Positions 47,013 to 56,339 of a stretch of DNA of 64,000 nt are shown here, piece by piece. The DNA is from Martelella alba. GTDB taxonomy: Bacteria; Pseudomonadota; Gammaproteobacteria; Enterobacterales; Enterobacteriaceae. The notes beneath the pieces were generated by a model. The model had not been told where the DNA came from. It made no database searches and was given only the letters and a program-made list of their open reading frames with translations. Location: positions 62,001 to 126,000 of the forward strand of contig NZ_SZPQ01000020.1 of the NCBI RefSeq assembly GCF_005217455.1. Direction: 5' to 3'. The position numbers and the translations under genes are program-made. The first letter of the stretch is position 1. Every line of letters begins with the position of its first letter.

Positions 47013-47121
47013 CGCTATACTACCCCGGGGCGTAACCGGCCCAAGTCCCGCATCCGGGCGTTCCGCCCGAGGCGCCGCCGCCGGTCGCGCCATCCCGGTC
47101 TCTGTCAGAGGGAGAATTGTC

Positions 47122-48393
47122 ATGTGCAGTACCTGCGGCTGCGGCGAAGGCGAACGCCGAATAGAGGGCGATCTTGTCGTCGAAAGTCATCATCAGCAAA
47201 ACGTCCCGATTCATGACCACGAACATGAACACGGCCACGAACATGAACACGGCCACGAACATGCCCATGAGCGCAACCATGAACACGGTCCCGAACACGA
47301 CCACGGGCATGGCTACGACCACGACCACGAACATGCTCATGAACACGGCCACGAACATGCTCATGAACACGGCCACGAACATGCTCATGAACACGGCCAC
47401 GAATATGGCCATGAACACGGCCACGAATATGATCACGGCCACGGGCATGTCCATGATCACCGGCACAGCGATATCGGGTATGTCCATAAACCGGATCACC
47501 CCGGCCGGCCTGCCCAATACGGCGTTTTTCGCCGTTTCGGCCCGCTGGATGATGCGGACTCGCGCAAACCGGACGCCGCCCCCGTGCAGATCATCCATCA
47601 CCACCATTATCATGCCGAAGTGCATCATCATTATTATTACTCTGCGCCGGAAAATCGCGGTTTTACGCCGCGGGCGGATATCAGCGGTGATTTGGACTAC
47701 GGCCATGGCGAGGCGGGCGGGCATGCTCCCGGCCTGAGCCAGCGCCGCATGGTGGAAATCGAGATGGATGTGCTGGATAAGAATAACCGGCTGGCGGTTC
47801 GTAACCGTGAGTATTTTCAGTCTCGCCACATACTGGCGCTTAATCTGGTTTCCAGCCCCGGTTCCGGTAAAACCACCTTGCTCGGCGAAACGTTGGCGCG
47901 GTTGAAGGAGACTCTGCCCTGCGCGGTCATCGAAGGCGATCAGCAAACCGCCAACGACGCGCAACGGATCCGCGCCACCGGCGTGCCGGCCATACAGGTA
48001 AATACCGGCAAGGGCTGCCACCTGGACGCGCAGATGGTACACGACGCCGCCGTTCGGCTGGCGCCGGCGGATAACGGCCTGCTGTTTATCGAGAATGTCG
48101 GTAATTTGGTGTGTCCGGCCGGCTTCGATCTGGGCGAGCACGGCAAGGTCGTCGTGCTCTCGGTAACCGAAGGCGAGGATAAGCCAATGAAATATCCTCA
48201 TATGTTCGCCGCCGCCAGTCTAATGATCCTCAACAAAATCGATTTGCTGCCCTGGGTCGCTTTCGATGTCGACGCCTGTATCGACTATGCCCGCCGGGTC
48301 AATCCGGACATCGCGGTACTGAAGGTCTCAGCAACCACTGGCGAGGGGATGGACGCCTGGCTGAACTGGTTGCAGGAACAGCGGCGGCGGTAA
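47122..48393 (+). CDS. hypB: Hydrogenase nickel incorporation GTPase HypB with long His-rich region
   Basis: 423-residue GTPase. The N-terminus MCSTCGC is the high-affinity nickel site of E. coli HypB. A histidine-rich segment of about 90 residues (23-114) has some 40 His alternating with Glu, Gly and Asp; a second cluster ([15 protein letters not shown]) follows. The G domain starts near residue 230 with P-loop SSPGSGKTT (near 243), [15 protein letters not shown] holding the metal Cys, and guanine motif NKIDLLPW. E. coli HypB is 290 residues without a His tract. Long tracts occur in rhizobial HypB, where they store nickel. The tract is encoded by tandem repeats (47221-47424). GGGAGAA precedes the start. 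Confidence 0.95.
   Translation: MCSTCGCGEGERRIEGDLVVESHHQQNVPIHDHEHEHGHEHEHGHEHAHERNHEHGPEHDHGHGYDHDHEHAHEHGHEHAHEHGHEHAHEHGHEYGHEHGHEYDHGHGHVHDHRHSDIGYVHKPDHPGRPAQYGVFRRFGPLDDADSRKPDAAPVQIIHHHHYHAEVHHHYYYSAPENRGFTPRADISGDLDYGHGEAGGHAPGLSQRRMVEIEMDVLDKNNRLAVRNREYFQSRHILALNLVSSPGSGKTTLLGETLARLKETLPCAVIEGDQQTANDAQRIRATGVPAIQVNTGKGCHLDAQMVHDAAVRLAPADNGLLFIENVGNLVCPAGFDLGEHGKVVVLSVTEGEDKPMKYPHMFAAASLMILNKIDLLPWVAFDVDACIDYARRVNPDIAVLKVSATTGEGMDAWLNWLQEQRRR
47221..47424 (+). repeat. Tandem repeats inside hypB encoding the His-rich region
   Basis: Two exact 18-base copies start at 47221 and 47239 (HEHEHG-type unit). Three exact 24-base copies run 47329-47352, 47353-47376 and 47377-47400 (unit begins GAACATGCTCATGAACACGG, encoding EHAHEHGH), followed by a diverged fourth copy to 47424. 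All units keep the reading frame. Confidence 0.9.
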
Positions 48394-48484
48394 AGTCACG
48401 TCGGCCAAACGGACCGGGCGAGCGGCGCCGACCGCGTCCGGACGAAGTAGCAAAAGCGCCCGCGTAACGGGTGGGAGAACAAAC

Positions 48485-48775
48485 ATGTGTATAGGCATAC
48501 CCGGCCGAGTGCTGGCGCTGGATAACGAGCATGACGGCGACGCCTGGGTGGACGTGTGCGGCGTCAGGCGGCGGGTGAATATCCGGCTGGTCTGCGCCGA
48601 TAAAGACGCCATGGCGGCGCTGCCGGGCCAGTGGGTTCTGGTGCATGTGGGCTTTGCCATGAGCCTGCTCGACGAGGCGCAAGCGCGGGAAACCCTGGCG
48701 GCGCTGCAGGCGATGGAGGAGGTGGAGCACGATGTCGGCGCGTTCCTGCGGGGAGGCGGCGATGCGCTATGTTGA
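48485..48775 (+). CDS. hypC: Hydrogenase assembly chaperone HypC
   Basis: 96-residue chaperone that carries the Fe(CN)2CO unit with HypD to the large subunit. It has the essential N-terminal Cys2 (MCIGIPGRVLAL) and HVGFAMSLLDE. It is slightly longer than usual (about 90) at the C-terminus, where it overlaps hypD by 14 bases. GGGAGAA lies before the start. Confidence 0.93.
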   Translation: MCIGIPGRVLALDNEHDGDAWVDVCGVRRRVNIRLVCADKDAMAALPGQWVLVHVGFAMSLLDEAQARETLAALQAMEEVEHDVGAFLRGGGDALC

Positions 48776-49877
48776 CGAGTATCGCCAACCGGATCTGGTG
48801 CGGGCGCTGGTGGCGCGCATCCACGACCGAATGGGGCACACCGGATTCACCGCCGAACATCCGCTGCAAATCATGGAGGTCTGCGGCGGCCATACCCACG
48901 CCATTTTCAAATTCGGCCTGGATCGGCTATTGCCGCCGTCGCTCGAGTTTATCCATGGCCCGGGCTGTCCGGTGTGCGTCCTGCCCGCCGGGCGAATCGA
49001 TGCCTGTATCCAAATCGCCCTGCGACCGGACGTCATCTTTTGTACCTTTGGCGATGCGATGCGGGTGCCCGGCCGGCAAGGGACATTACTGAGCGCCCGC
49101 CGGCGCGGCGCCGATGTGCGCATGGTCTGGTCGCCGCTGGACGCCTTGATGCTGGCCAAACAGCATCCTGAGAAGCAGGTGGTGTTCTTTGGCATCGGCT
49201 TTGAAACCACCATGCCCGCCACCGCCGTCACCTTGCGGCAGGCGCGGGCCGACGGCGTGACGAACTTTTTCCTGTTCTGCCAGCACATCACGCTGATGCC
49301 GACGCTGATAAGCCTGCTGTCGCAACCGGACGTTCGTATCGATGGCTTTATCGCGCCGGGCCATGTCAGTATGGTTATCGGCCGGCAGCCGTATGCCGGT
49401 ATCTGCGAGGTCTACCGCAAGCCGGTGGTGATCACCGGCTTCGAGCCGGGAGACATTCTGCAAGGATTACTGATGCTGTGCGAGCAGTACGCCGATGCCC
49501 GCGTGTGCGTGGAAAACCAGTACCGGCGGGTGGTGCCGGACGAAGGCAACCGGCTGGCGCAGCAAGCGATGGATGAGGTATTCATCACCGAAGGCGCCGG
49601 CGAGTGGCGGGGTTTGGGCGTGATAGCGGATTCGCGCGTCAGCCTGCGCGAAGCGTGGCGGCCGTTCGATGCGGAATGGCGATTCCGGCCCGATCCGCAA
49701 CCGGTGGCCGATGATCCCCGCGCCTGCTGCGGGAAGGTGCTGACGGGCCGCTGTAAGCCGGCCGACTGCCCGTTGTTCGGCGAAGACTGTAATCCGCAAA
49801 ACGCATTCGGCGCGTTGATGGTGTCTTCGGAAGGCGCCTGCGCCGCCTGGTATCAATATCGTCGGAGCGAATCATGA
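48762..49877 (+). CDS. hypD: Hydrogenase Fe-S maturation protein HypD
   Basis: 371-residue scaffold on which the Fe(CN)2CO group is built. Conserved segments: VCGGHTHAIFKFG, HGPGCPVCVLP, FGDAMRVPGR, FGIGFETTMPATA, and the C-terminal Cys set CCGKVLTGRCKPADCPLFG for the [4Fe-4S] cluster. ATG 48762 with GGGAGG upstream gives the family start; E. coli HypD is 373 residues. It overlaps hypE by four bases. Confidence 0.95.
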   Translation: MRYVDEYRQPDLVRALVARIHDRMGHTGFTAEHPLQIMEVCGGHTHAIFKFGLDRLLPPSLEFIHGPGCPVCVLPAGRIDACIQIALRPDVIFCTFGDAMRVPGRQGTLLSARRRGADVRMVWSPLDALMLAKQHPEKQVVFFGIGFETTMPATAVTLRQARADGVTNFFLFCQHITLMPTLISLLSQPDVRIDGFIAPGHVSMVIGRQPYAGICEVYRKPVVITGFEPGDILQGLLMLCEQYADARVCVENQYRRVVPDEGNRLAQQAMDEVFITEGAGEWRGLGVIADSRVSLREAWRPFDAEWRFRPDPQPVADDPRACCGKVLTGRCKPADCPLFGEDCNPQNAFGALMVSSEGACAAWYQYRRSES

Positions 49878-50887
49878 CCAAACAGATTACCTTGGCGCAC
49901 GGCAATGGCGGGGGCGCCATGCAATCGCTGATAAGCGGGTTATTTGTCAGCGCCTTTGACAATCCGCTGCTGGCGGCCGGCGAAGATCAGGCCCGTTTGC
50001 CGCTGGATGCCTTGACCGAGGCCGGCGATCGTCTGGCGTTTACCACCGACAGTTATGTGATCGATCCGCTGTTTTTCCCCGGCGGCGATATCGGCAAACT
50101 GGCGGTTTGCGGAACCGCCAACGATCTGGCGGTGGGCGGCGCGACGCCGCGCTGGCTGTCTTGCGGCTTTATTCTGGAAGAAGGATTGCCGCTGACGACC
50201 CTGGAAGCGGTAGTCCGCTCCATGGCCGAAACCGCCCGGGACGCCGGCATGCAGATTGTCACCGGCGACACCAAAGTGGTGCCGCGCGGCGCGGCGGACA
50301 AACTGTTTATCAATACCGCCGGCCTGGGCATGATCCCGGCCGGCGTGGACTGGGGGGTGAAGGCCATCCGTCCGGGGGATCGGATCATTGTCAGCGGCAC
50401 ATTGGGCGACCATGGCGCGACCCTTCTCAACCTGCGGGAAAATCTCGGCATGCAAACGGATCTGGCGAGCGATTGCGCGGTGCTGGCGCCCATGATCGCC
50501 GCGCTGCGCAATATCGCCGGCGTCCGCGCCTTGCGCGACGCCACCCGGGGCGGGGTCACCGCCATTATGCATGAATTCGCCCGAGGCAGCGGTTGCGGCA
50601 TGCTTATTGAGGAAACGGCCCTGCCCATCAAACCCGCGGTGCGGGGCGTGTGCGAATTGCTGGGGCTGGAGGCGCTCAATTTCGCCAATGAGGGTAAACT
50701 CCTGGTGGCCGTGGAACCCGGCGCGGAACAGCGGGTTTTACAGGCATTGCGCCGGCATCCGCTAGGGGGCGGGGCCTGTACCATAGGCGAGGCCACCCAT
50801 GACGGACAGGTGAGGTTGCGTGGTCCGTACGGGATTGTCCGATTGCTGGATCTTCCCCATGATGAACCTTTGCCGCGCATTTGCTGA
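49874..50887 (+). CDS. hypE: Hydrogenase cyanide-forming protein HypE
   Basis: 337-residue enzyme that dehydrates the thiocarbamoyl group on its own C-terminal Cys to thiocyanate, the source of the CN ligands. The protein ends in the required PRIC. The N-terminal AIR-synthase-like ATP fold is seen in ITLAHGNGGGAMQSLI and LAFTTDSYVIDPLFFPGGDIG (shown in parts). It overlaps hypD (ATGA). E. coli HypE is 336 residues. Confidence 0.95.
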   Translation: MTKQITLAHGNGGGAMQSLISGLFVSAFDNPLLAAGEDQARLPLDALTEAGDRLAFTTDSYVIDPLFFPGGDIGKLAVCGTANDLAVGGATPRWLSCGFILEEGLPLTTLEAVVRSMAETARDAGMQIVTGDTKVVPRGAADKLFINTAGLGMIPAGVDWGVKAIRPGDRIIVSGTLGDHGATLLNLRENLGMQTDLASDCAVLAPMIAALRNIAGVRALRDATRGGVTAIMHEFARGSGCGMLIEETALPIKPAVRGVCELLGLEALNFANEGKLLVAVEPGAEQRVLQALRRHPLGGGACTIGEATHDGQVRLRGPYGIVRLLDLPHDEPLPRIC

Positions 50888-50926
50888 CAACGGCGCCGCC
50901 GGCCGGGGGAAATACAAGGACAAGAT

Positions 50927-53365
50927 ATGGCATACGACGGCATCCTGCTGCGTATTAAAGGCAAGGTTCAAGGGGTGGGATTCCGTCCGACGGTTTGGCG
51001 GCTGGCCCGCCAGATGGGCCTCAATGGCGATGTGAGCAATAATGGCGCCGGCGTCGACGTGCGTTTGTACGGCCACAACGCCGCCGACTTTGCCGAACGG
51101 TTGCGGCAATGCTGTCCGCCGCTGGCGCAAATTCACGCTATTGAAAGTTTGCCATGGCAATGGCCGCGGCCGCCGCGGGAATTCACCATTCTCGCCAGCG
51201 GCGGCGGCGAGATGACCACCCAGGTGGTGCCGGATGCGGCCACCTGCGATGCCTGTCTGGCGGAATTGCTGCATCGCGGCGACCGGCGCCGGCATTACCC
51301 CTTTATCAATTGCACCCATTGCGGTCCGCGTTTTACCCTGATCCGCCGCATGCCCTATGATCGACCGAATACCGCCATGGCGGCTTTCCCCCTTTGTCCG
51401 CGCTGCGCGGCCGAATACCGCGATCCCGCCGACCGGCGTTTTCATGCCCAGCCCACCGCCTGTCCCGATTGCGGGCCGCATGTTTGGCTGGCGCGGCCGG
51501 ACGGCGGCGAACTGGCGACCGGCGATGCGGCAATCAGTTTGGCGGTTCGGCGGTTGCTGGCCGGGGAAATTGTGGCGATCAAGGGAGTGGGGGGATTTCA
51601 TCTGGCCTGCGACGCCACTAATCTGGCGGCGGTGGCCAGGTTGCGCCGGCGCAAACACCGGCCGTCCAAACCGCTGGCGGTGATGATGCCGAACCTGCGT
51701 CGATTACGGCGTTATCTCGGCCCTGTGACCCAAGAGGCCATCGACTTGCTGCGTTCTCCGGCCGCGCCCATCGTGCTTCTCGCCAAACCGCCGTCCGAGG
51801 CGGCACCGCCGGGTTGTGGGGGATCCGCCTTATGCGGGCTTGTCGCTCCCGGCCTGCATGAAATCGGCGTGATGCTGCCGGCCAATCCCTTGCAACATCT
51901 GCTGTTGCGGCGCGCGGGTCGGCCGCTGGTGATGACGTCGGGCAATGCCGGCGGGCGGCCGCCCGTGCTGGAGAACGACCGGGCATTGGCGGATCTGGCC
52001 GGAATCGCCGATTACTGGCTAATGCATAACCGGGATATTCTGCAACGGGCCGACGATTCCCTGGTGCGCCCGGCCCTTGGACGACCGGAGATATTGCGTC
52101 GCGCGCGCGGTTATGTACCGGACGCCCTGCCGCTGCCGCCCGGTTTCGAACGGATTCCGCCCGTGCTGGCGCTGGGCGCCGATCTGAAAAACACGTTTTG
52201 CCTGCTGCGCGACGGACAGGCGATTGTCAGCCAGCATTTGGGCGATCTCGCCGATGAAGGCATCTCGCGACAGCAGCGCCAGGCGTTGGCGCTGTTTCGG
52301 CAGATCTGGGATTTCACTCCCGCCCTGATTGCCGTGGACGCGCATCCCGGCTATCTCAGCCGTCGCCAGGGCGAAATACTGGCCGGACAAAACGGGCTGC
52401 CTTGCGTGGCCATATTGCATCATCACGCCCACCTGGCGGCCTGTCTGGCGGAAAACGGCTGGCCGCGGGAGGCCGGGCCGGTTATCGGTCTGGCGCTGGA
52501 TGGGCTGGGATACGGTGAAAGCCGGCCGGGCTATGATGATGACTTATGCGCCGCGACGGCGGGTCCCGGCCAACCGGAGCCCCGGACGGCGGCGCCGGGC
52601 AACGCTGTCGGGCAGGGCGCGTTGTGGGGGGGCGAATGCCTGTTGATCGACTATCGGCGTTGTGAATGGCTGGGCGGTTTACCGCCGGTGGCGTTGCCCG
52701 GCGGCGACATGGCGGCGCGGCAGCCTTGGCGCAACCTGCTGGCGCATTGGCTGCGGTTCGTGCCCGACTGGCGTTCGCTGCCGGAGGCGCGCGTGATTCC
52801 CGCGGCGCTGGCCGAGCCTTTGTCCCGCGCGGTGGCGCGAAATATCCATGCTCCCCGGGCGTCGTCCGCCGGCAGGTTGTTTGATGCGATAGCGGCCGCG
52901 CTCGGGCTGTGCCCTAATGAGATCAGTTGGGAAGGCGAAGCGGCCTGCCGGCTCGAGGCCTTGGCCTGGCAGGCGGTCAAGCCGGCGGCGCCGGTGGATA
53001 TTCCGGTAACGATGCCTTTGCGCGGCAACAGGCTGGATCTGGCCGTATTTTGGCGACAGTGGCTGACATGGCCGGCGCCGCCGGCGCAACGCGCCTATGC
53101 TTTTCACCTGGCGCTGGCGCGGGGGTTTGCCGATATGGCGCGCCTGGCGGCGCGACGCCATGGCCTCAACGCCGTGGCGCTGTCCGGCGGCGTCGTGCAA
53201 AATCGGCTGTTTCGCGAGTTGTTGATTCAAGAGCTGGCCGGGCTGCGTGTGTTAACGCCCGCCAGTCTGCCGGCCGGCGATGGGGGCGTCGCGCTCGGAC
53301 AAGGGGTGATTGCCGCCGTCATGGCGGCGGGCGCCCGATTGGAAGATGCGCCGTCCAACGCCTAG
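50927..53365 (+). CDS. hypF: Carbamoyltransferase HypF
   Basis: 812-residue enzyme that uses carbamoyl phosphate to carbamoylate HypE. Order: acylphosphatase domain ([17 protein letters not shown]), zinc fingers ([33 protein letters not shown]), YrdC-like domain ([25 protein letters not shown]) and the Kae1-like carbamoyltransferase domain ([33 protein letters not shown]). E. coli HypF is 750 residues; the extra length includes an inserted Pro/Ala/Gly-rich loop near residue 550. In E. coli hypF sits with hydN; here it closes the hyp operon, 39 bases after hypE. Confidence 0.94.
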   Translation: MAYDGILLRIKGKVQGVGFRPTVWRLARQMGLNGDVSNNGAGVDVRLYGHNAADFAERLRQCCPPLAQIHAIESLPWQWPRPPREFTILASGGGEMTTQVVPDAATCDACLAELLHRGDRRRHYPFINCTHCGPRFTLIRRMPYDRPNTAMAAFPLCPRCAAEYRDPADRRFHAQPTACPDCGPHVWLARPDGGELATGDAAISLAVRRLLAGEIVAIKGVGGFHLACDATNLAAVARLRRRKHRPSKPLAVMMPNLRRLRRYLGPVTQEAIDLLRSPAAPIVLLAKPPSEAAPPGCGGSALCGLVAPGLHEIGVMLPANPLQHLLLRRAGRPLVMTSGNAGGRPPVLENDRALADLAGIADYWLMHNRDILQRADDSLVRPALGRPEILRRARGYVPDALPLPPGFERIPPVLALGADLKNTFCLLRDGQAIVSQHLGDLADEGISRQQRQALALFRQIWDFTPALIAVDAHPGYLSRRQGEILAGQNGLPCVAILHHHAHLAACLAENGWPREAGPVIGLALDGLGYGESRPGYDDDLCAATAGPGQPEPRTAAPGNAVGQGALWGGECLLIDYRRCEWLGGLPPVALPGGDMAARQPWRNLLAHWLRFVPDWRSLPEARVIPAALAEPLSRAVARNIHAPRASSAGRLFDAIAAALGLCPNEISWEGEAACRLEALAWQAVKPAAPVDIPVTMPLRGNRLDLAVFWRQWLTWPAPPAQRAYAFHLALARGFADMARLAARRHGLNAVALSGGVVQNRLFRELLIQELAGLRVLTPASLPAGDGGVALGQGVIAAVMAAGARLEDAPSNA

Positions 53366-53473
53366 TTTCAGATCACGCCAGGCCGTCTGGCCGAAAATCC
53401 GCCGCCGATATTTACCAATCTCTCCAACGGGCATATTATCAGAAAAAACCGACCGGTAAGGTCTCCACTAATT

Positions 53474-53487
53474 TTGATATACATCAA
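53474..53487. promoter_or_regulatory. Perfect FNR box before the radical SAM gene
   Basis: TTGATATACATCAA matches TTGAT-N4-ATCAA exactly. A -10 TATGAT lies at 53511-53516, placing the box centre about 41.5 bases upstream of the likely transcript start, the position for class II FNR activation. Confidence 0.85.
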
Positions 53488-53573
53488 CTCCAGCGACTTT
53501 GAAACGGGTCTATGATTTGTCATACAAATTCGCTTTCAAAAAAATAGGTATTGGCAAGGTAGAGGTAATTAAG

Positions 53574-54953
53574 ATGGAAAGTTTAAGTGTAAAGCTAAAT
53601 CATTTCATCGTTAGTTCCATGTCACCGGTGGTGTCCACACTAATCAATAATGCCGATGAGAACAGCTTTGAAAAAATATTTAGCCTGGGGGCAAAATTCG
53701 CCAAAGAAAGTAAAGATGATTTACTGAAACTGGCACAGTTATGTCATGATAAAGACCCTATGTTGACCGGCTGGATTCGGGCAATTCGCGGGTTGAACAA
53801 GACCGCCCGTGAAAAGTTGGTCAAAAATTTTCTATTCAATCATCTTATCTACGGTGAGAATATCCGTGAGGCGAAGGGCAAGGAATTTGATACCCATATT
53901 CCTTTTCTGGTACTGATTTCCCCAACCTATGCCTGTAATTTGCGTTGCAAAGGATGTTATTCGGCATTATATGGCGACCGATATCATTTCGAAGAAGATG
54001 AAATGATGAATATCCTCCAGCAGTTTTATGATCTCGGTGTGCGCTTTTTTACCTTTACCGGCGGTGAGCCTTTCGTCTATCCGGCGATTATGCGCATTTT
54101 CGAAAAATTCAACGATTGCTATTTCATGGTCTATACCAATGGCACGTTGCTGACCGAGTCCCGGGTCAGGCGCCTGGCGAAACTGGGCAATGTCGCCGTC
54201 ACCATCTCCATTGAGGGGTGGGAGGATATGACCGACTGGCGGCGGGGGGACGGCGTCTTCCAGAAAATCGTCGCCGCGTATCACCGGCTACGGGAAGCGG
54301 GCATTCTTTGCGGCGCTTCCATGATGGCGACCCGTAAGAATCATGATCAGCTGATGAGCGACGAATATTGGGATTTCATTCAAAATTTAGGTGTGGAGTA
54401 TATTTGGGTATTCCAATATATGCCAGTCGGCCGCGATGCCTCTTTCGATCTGGTGCCCACCGCGCAGCAGCGTTACGATCGCTTCCACAAAATTGAAAAA
54501 TTACGCCTCTCCGGGCGATTTGCCTTTATCGCCGATTTCTGGAACCACGGTTTTCTGGTGAACGGTTGTATGTCCGGTGGCGCGAATTATCTGCATATCA
54601 ATGCCAAGGGCGGCGTTGAACCCTGTGTCTTCCAGCAATACGCGGTGGATAATATTCGCGATAAAAGCGTTGTGGAAGTATTAAAATCGCCTTTCTTCGA
54701 AGGCTATAAGCAGCAGATTCCCTTTAATAAAAATTTAATGCAACCCTGTCCAATTATTGATAACCCCGCCAGATTCAGAGAGCATATCCGCAAATTCGGC
54801 GCCACGCCGCAGCATGAAGGCAGCGACAGCTATTTCAAGTTTAGTGATGAATTAGACGCCCTGGCGGAGGAATGGAAAAAATACGCTATCAAAATTTGGG
54901 ATCAAGAGGGTTACGGCGACAATTATCAGGCCGAAATGGATCAATACCATTAA
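53574..54953 (+). CDS. Radical SAM protein of unknown function, anaerobically controlled
   Basis: 459-residue protein. A helical N-terminal region (about 1-110) precedes the radical SAM core, with CNLRCKGC (Cys121, 125, 128) binding the SAM-linked [4Fe-4S] cluster, FFTFTGGEPFVYP, and YTNGTLLTE. The C-terminal part has further Cys residues in GCMSGGANYLHINAKGGVEPC and MQPCPIIDNP (shown in parts), like a SPASM/twitch extra cluster. ATG 53574 is chosen because the FNR-dependent promoter lies downstream of the longer candidate start at 53499. The gene follows hypF with its own promoter. Its codons are less GC-rich than those of the hyp genes. Substrate unknown; a peptide-modifying or cofactor role is possible. 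Confidence 0.8.
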   Translation: MESLSVKLNHFIVSSMSPVVSTLINNADENSFEKIFSLGAKFAKESKDDLLKLAQLCHDKDPMLTGWIRAIRGLNKTAREKLVKNFLFNHLIYGENIREAKGKEFDTHIPFLVLISPTYACNLRCKGCYSALYGDRYHFEEDEMMNILQQFYDLGVRFFTFTGGEPFVYPAIMRIFEKFNDCYFMVYTNGTLLTESRVRRLAKLGNVAVTISIEGWEDMTDWRRGDGVFQKIVAAYHRLREAGILCGASMMATRKNHDQLMSDEYWDFIQNLGVEYIWVFQYMPVGRDASFDLVPTAQQRYDRFHKIEKLRLSGRFAFIADFWNHGFLVNGCMSGGANYLHINAKGGVEPCVFQQYAVDNIRDKSVVEVLKSPFFEGYKQQIPFNKNLMQPCPIIDNPARFREHIRKFGATPQHEGSDSYFKFSDELDALAEEWKKYAIKIWDQEGYGDNYQAEMDQYH

Positions 54954-54975
54954 CCGTATTGCGCATCGTTTGGTT

Positions 54976-55003
54976 CGGCCGGGGCAATGGCCGGTCCCGG
55001 CCG
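54976..55003. terminator. Hairpin between convergent radical SAM and LysR genes
   Basis: Eight-base stem CGGCCGGG / CCCGGCCG around a 12-base loop, 23 bases after the radical SAM stop. No T run; a possible bidirectional terminator. Confidence 0.45.
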
Positions 55004-55025
55004 CCGCGATGCCCCCTTGAACTAT

Positions 55026-55937
55026 TCAGGATAATGAATAGGCGTCTTGCAATGTTTGACAGCGCGTCTTGATATGCGCGTAGAGCTGCCTGACCGCCGG
55101 CGAGAACTGTCGGCGATGCGGGCAAATCAGGCTCAAGGGCACCACTTCGCCTTGATATTGCGGCAACAGAATCTCCAACTTGCCGGCCAGGACATCCTGG
55201 CCGACATCCAGCCAGGATTTGTAAGCGATGCCCTCGCCGGCCAACGCCAGGCGATGGATGACTTCGGCGTCGTCACTTACCACCGTGCCGTGGACGGCGA
55301 TCGGCCGTTTTTGTCCCTCTCGGTATAACAGCCACTTATCATAAACCCGGCCGTGCAGCACAAAAGTCAGACAATCATGCCGGGCTAACTCGGGCAGATC
55401 CGTTGGTCGACCGCGCCGGCCCAGATAATCCGGCGAGGCGACCATCACGCGCCGGTTTTCAGGCGACAGCGGCAAGGCCACAAAGCTGGCGTCGTCGAAC
55501 ATGCCGTAGCGGAAGGCCACATCCACCGGGTCTCTGAATACGTTGGCGACCTGATCGGAAAAAAACAGGCGCAGCTGCAATTGCGGGTAGAGATGCCGGA
55601 AGTCATTGATCCAGGGCAGCAATACATTGCGGCCCAAATCGGAAGGGACGGCGACCTGCAAAAGCCCGGACAGACCGGCGGACGGATGCAGCGACTCCCG
55701 GCCTTCACGCAGGGCCTGTACCACTTCGCTGGCATAAGGCAGATATTGCTGGCCTTCCGCCGTGAGCCGCAGGCTCCGGGTGGAGCGGGCGAAGAGGCGG
55801 GTATTGAGTTCCCGCTCAAGGCGCTTGATGGCCGCGCTGACCTGGGCCGGCAAGATATCCCTTTCCCGGGCCGCGCTGGAAAAACTGCCTAACGCGGCGG
55901 AACGAACGAACAACGCCAGGTCATCGAACCTGATCAT
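55026..55937 (-). CDS. LysR-family transcriptional regulator
   Basis: 303-residue regulator. The winged HTH is in the first 60 residues (FDDLALFVRSAALGSFSSAA; AQVSAAIKRLERELNTRLF), followed by a substrate-binding domain (LLQVAVPSDLGRNVLLPWI; VDVAFRYGMFDDASFVALPL; GEGIAYKSWLDV). It resembles the DsdC/YafC-like group acting on a neighbouring transporter or enzyme. It is divergent from the MFS gene across 400 bases and would be expected to control it; the target is now broken by a stop codon. Confidence 0.88.
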   Translation of the reverse strand: MIRFDDLALFVRSAALGSFSSAARERDILPAQVSAAIKRLERELNTRLFARSTRSLRLTAEGQQYLPYASEVVQALREGRESLHPSAGLSGLLQVAVPSDLGRNVLLPWINDFRHLYPQLQLRLFFSDQVANVFRDPVDVAFRYGMFDDASFVALPLSPENRRVMVASPDYLGRRGRPTDLPELARHDCLTFVLHGRVYDKWLLYREGQKRPIAVHGTVVSDDAEVIHRLALAGEGIAYKSWLDVGQDVLAGKLEILLPQYQGEVVPLSLICPHRRQFSPAVRQLYAHIKTRCQTLQDAYSLS

Positions 55938-56339
55938 ACCTTTTTATCCTTATGCCGGTAAATGCGATGTCGGTAGATGCGGCCAAGGGCCGCCGAAACG
56001 GCGCGCTGGTCCGGATTCATCGTAACGCGACGGCGCCGATTGCGAAAGTCTTGCCAAAACGCCATGGGCGAGAACCGCCCGGACGCGTCGGTCATACCGG
56101 GCAACAGAGGTGGGAAAGCGGTGTTTACGTATATTTACACTTAGTTATGTTCGGAAACAAATCCATTTAAACAATAAGGTTATAGCGTGCTATAAACAAA
56201 TAGTTAACATTTAACAAACACAAATTCATTGCACTAAACACTTCGGGTGACAGGGAACATTCCCCGGCAGCTTACCTGATCATAGCGTGCTTTTTTAGCG
56301 CCGCGGCAATCGCGGCCGATTCAAAATAGGATAGCGACT
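55938..56339. other. Divergent region between LysR and MFS genes
   Basis: 402 bases. AT-rich from 56120 to 56250. It holds the inverted repeat TTATAGCGTGCTATAA (56180-56195) and a second copy of its core, ATAGCGTGCT, at 56282-56291, 49 bases before the MFS start. These are candidate LysR sites. No gene seen. Confidence 0.5.

Noticed and set aside
47221-47424. Tandem repeats that might suggest a CRISPR array
   Set aside because: Units are adjacent with no spacers, keep the hypB frame and encode the His tract; no cas genes nearby.
47020-48201. 393-codon open frame on the minus strand opposite hypB
   Set aside because: It is a by-product of the His-codon repeats; its protein is a repetitive MFVAVF string with no ribosome site, while hypB on the other strand has full family motifs.
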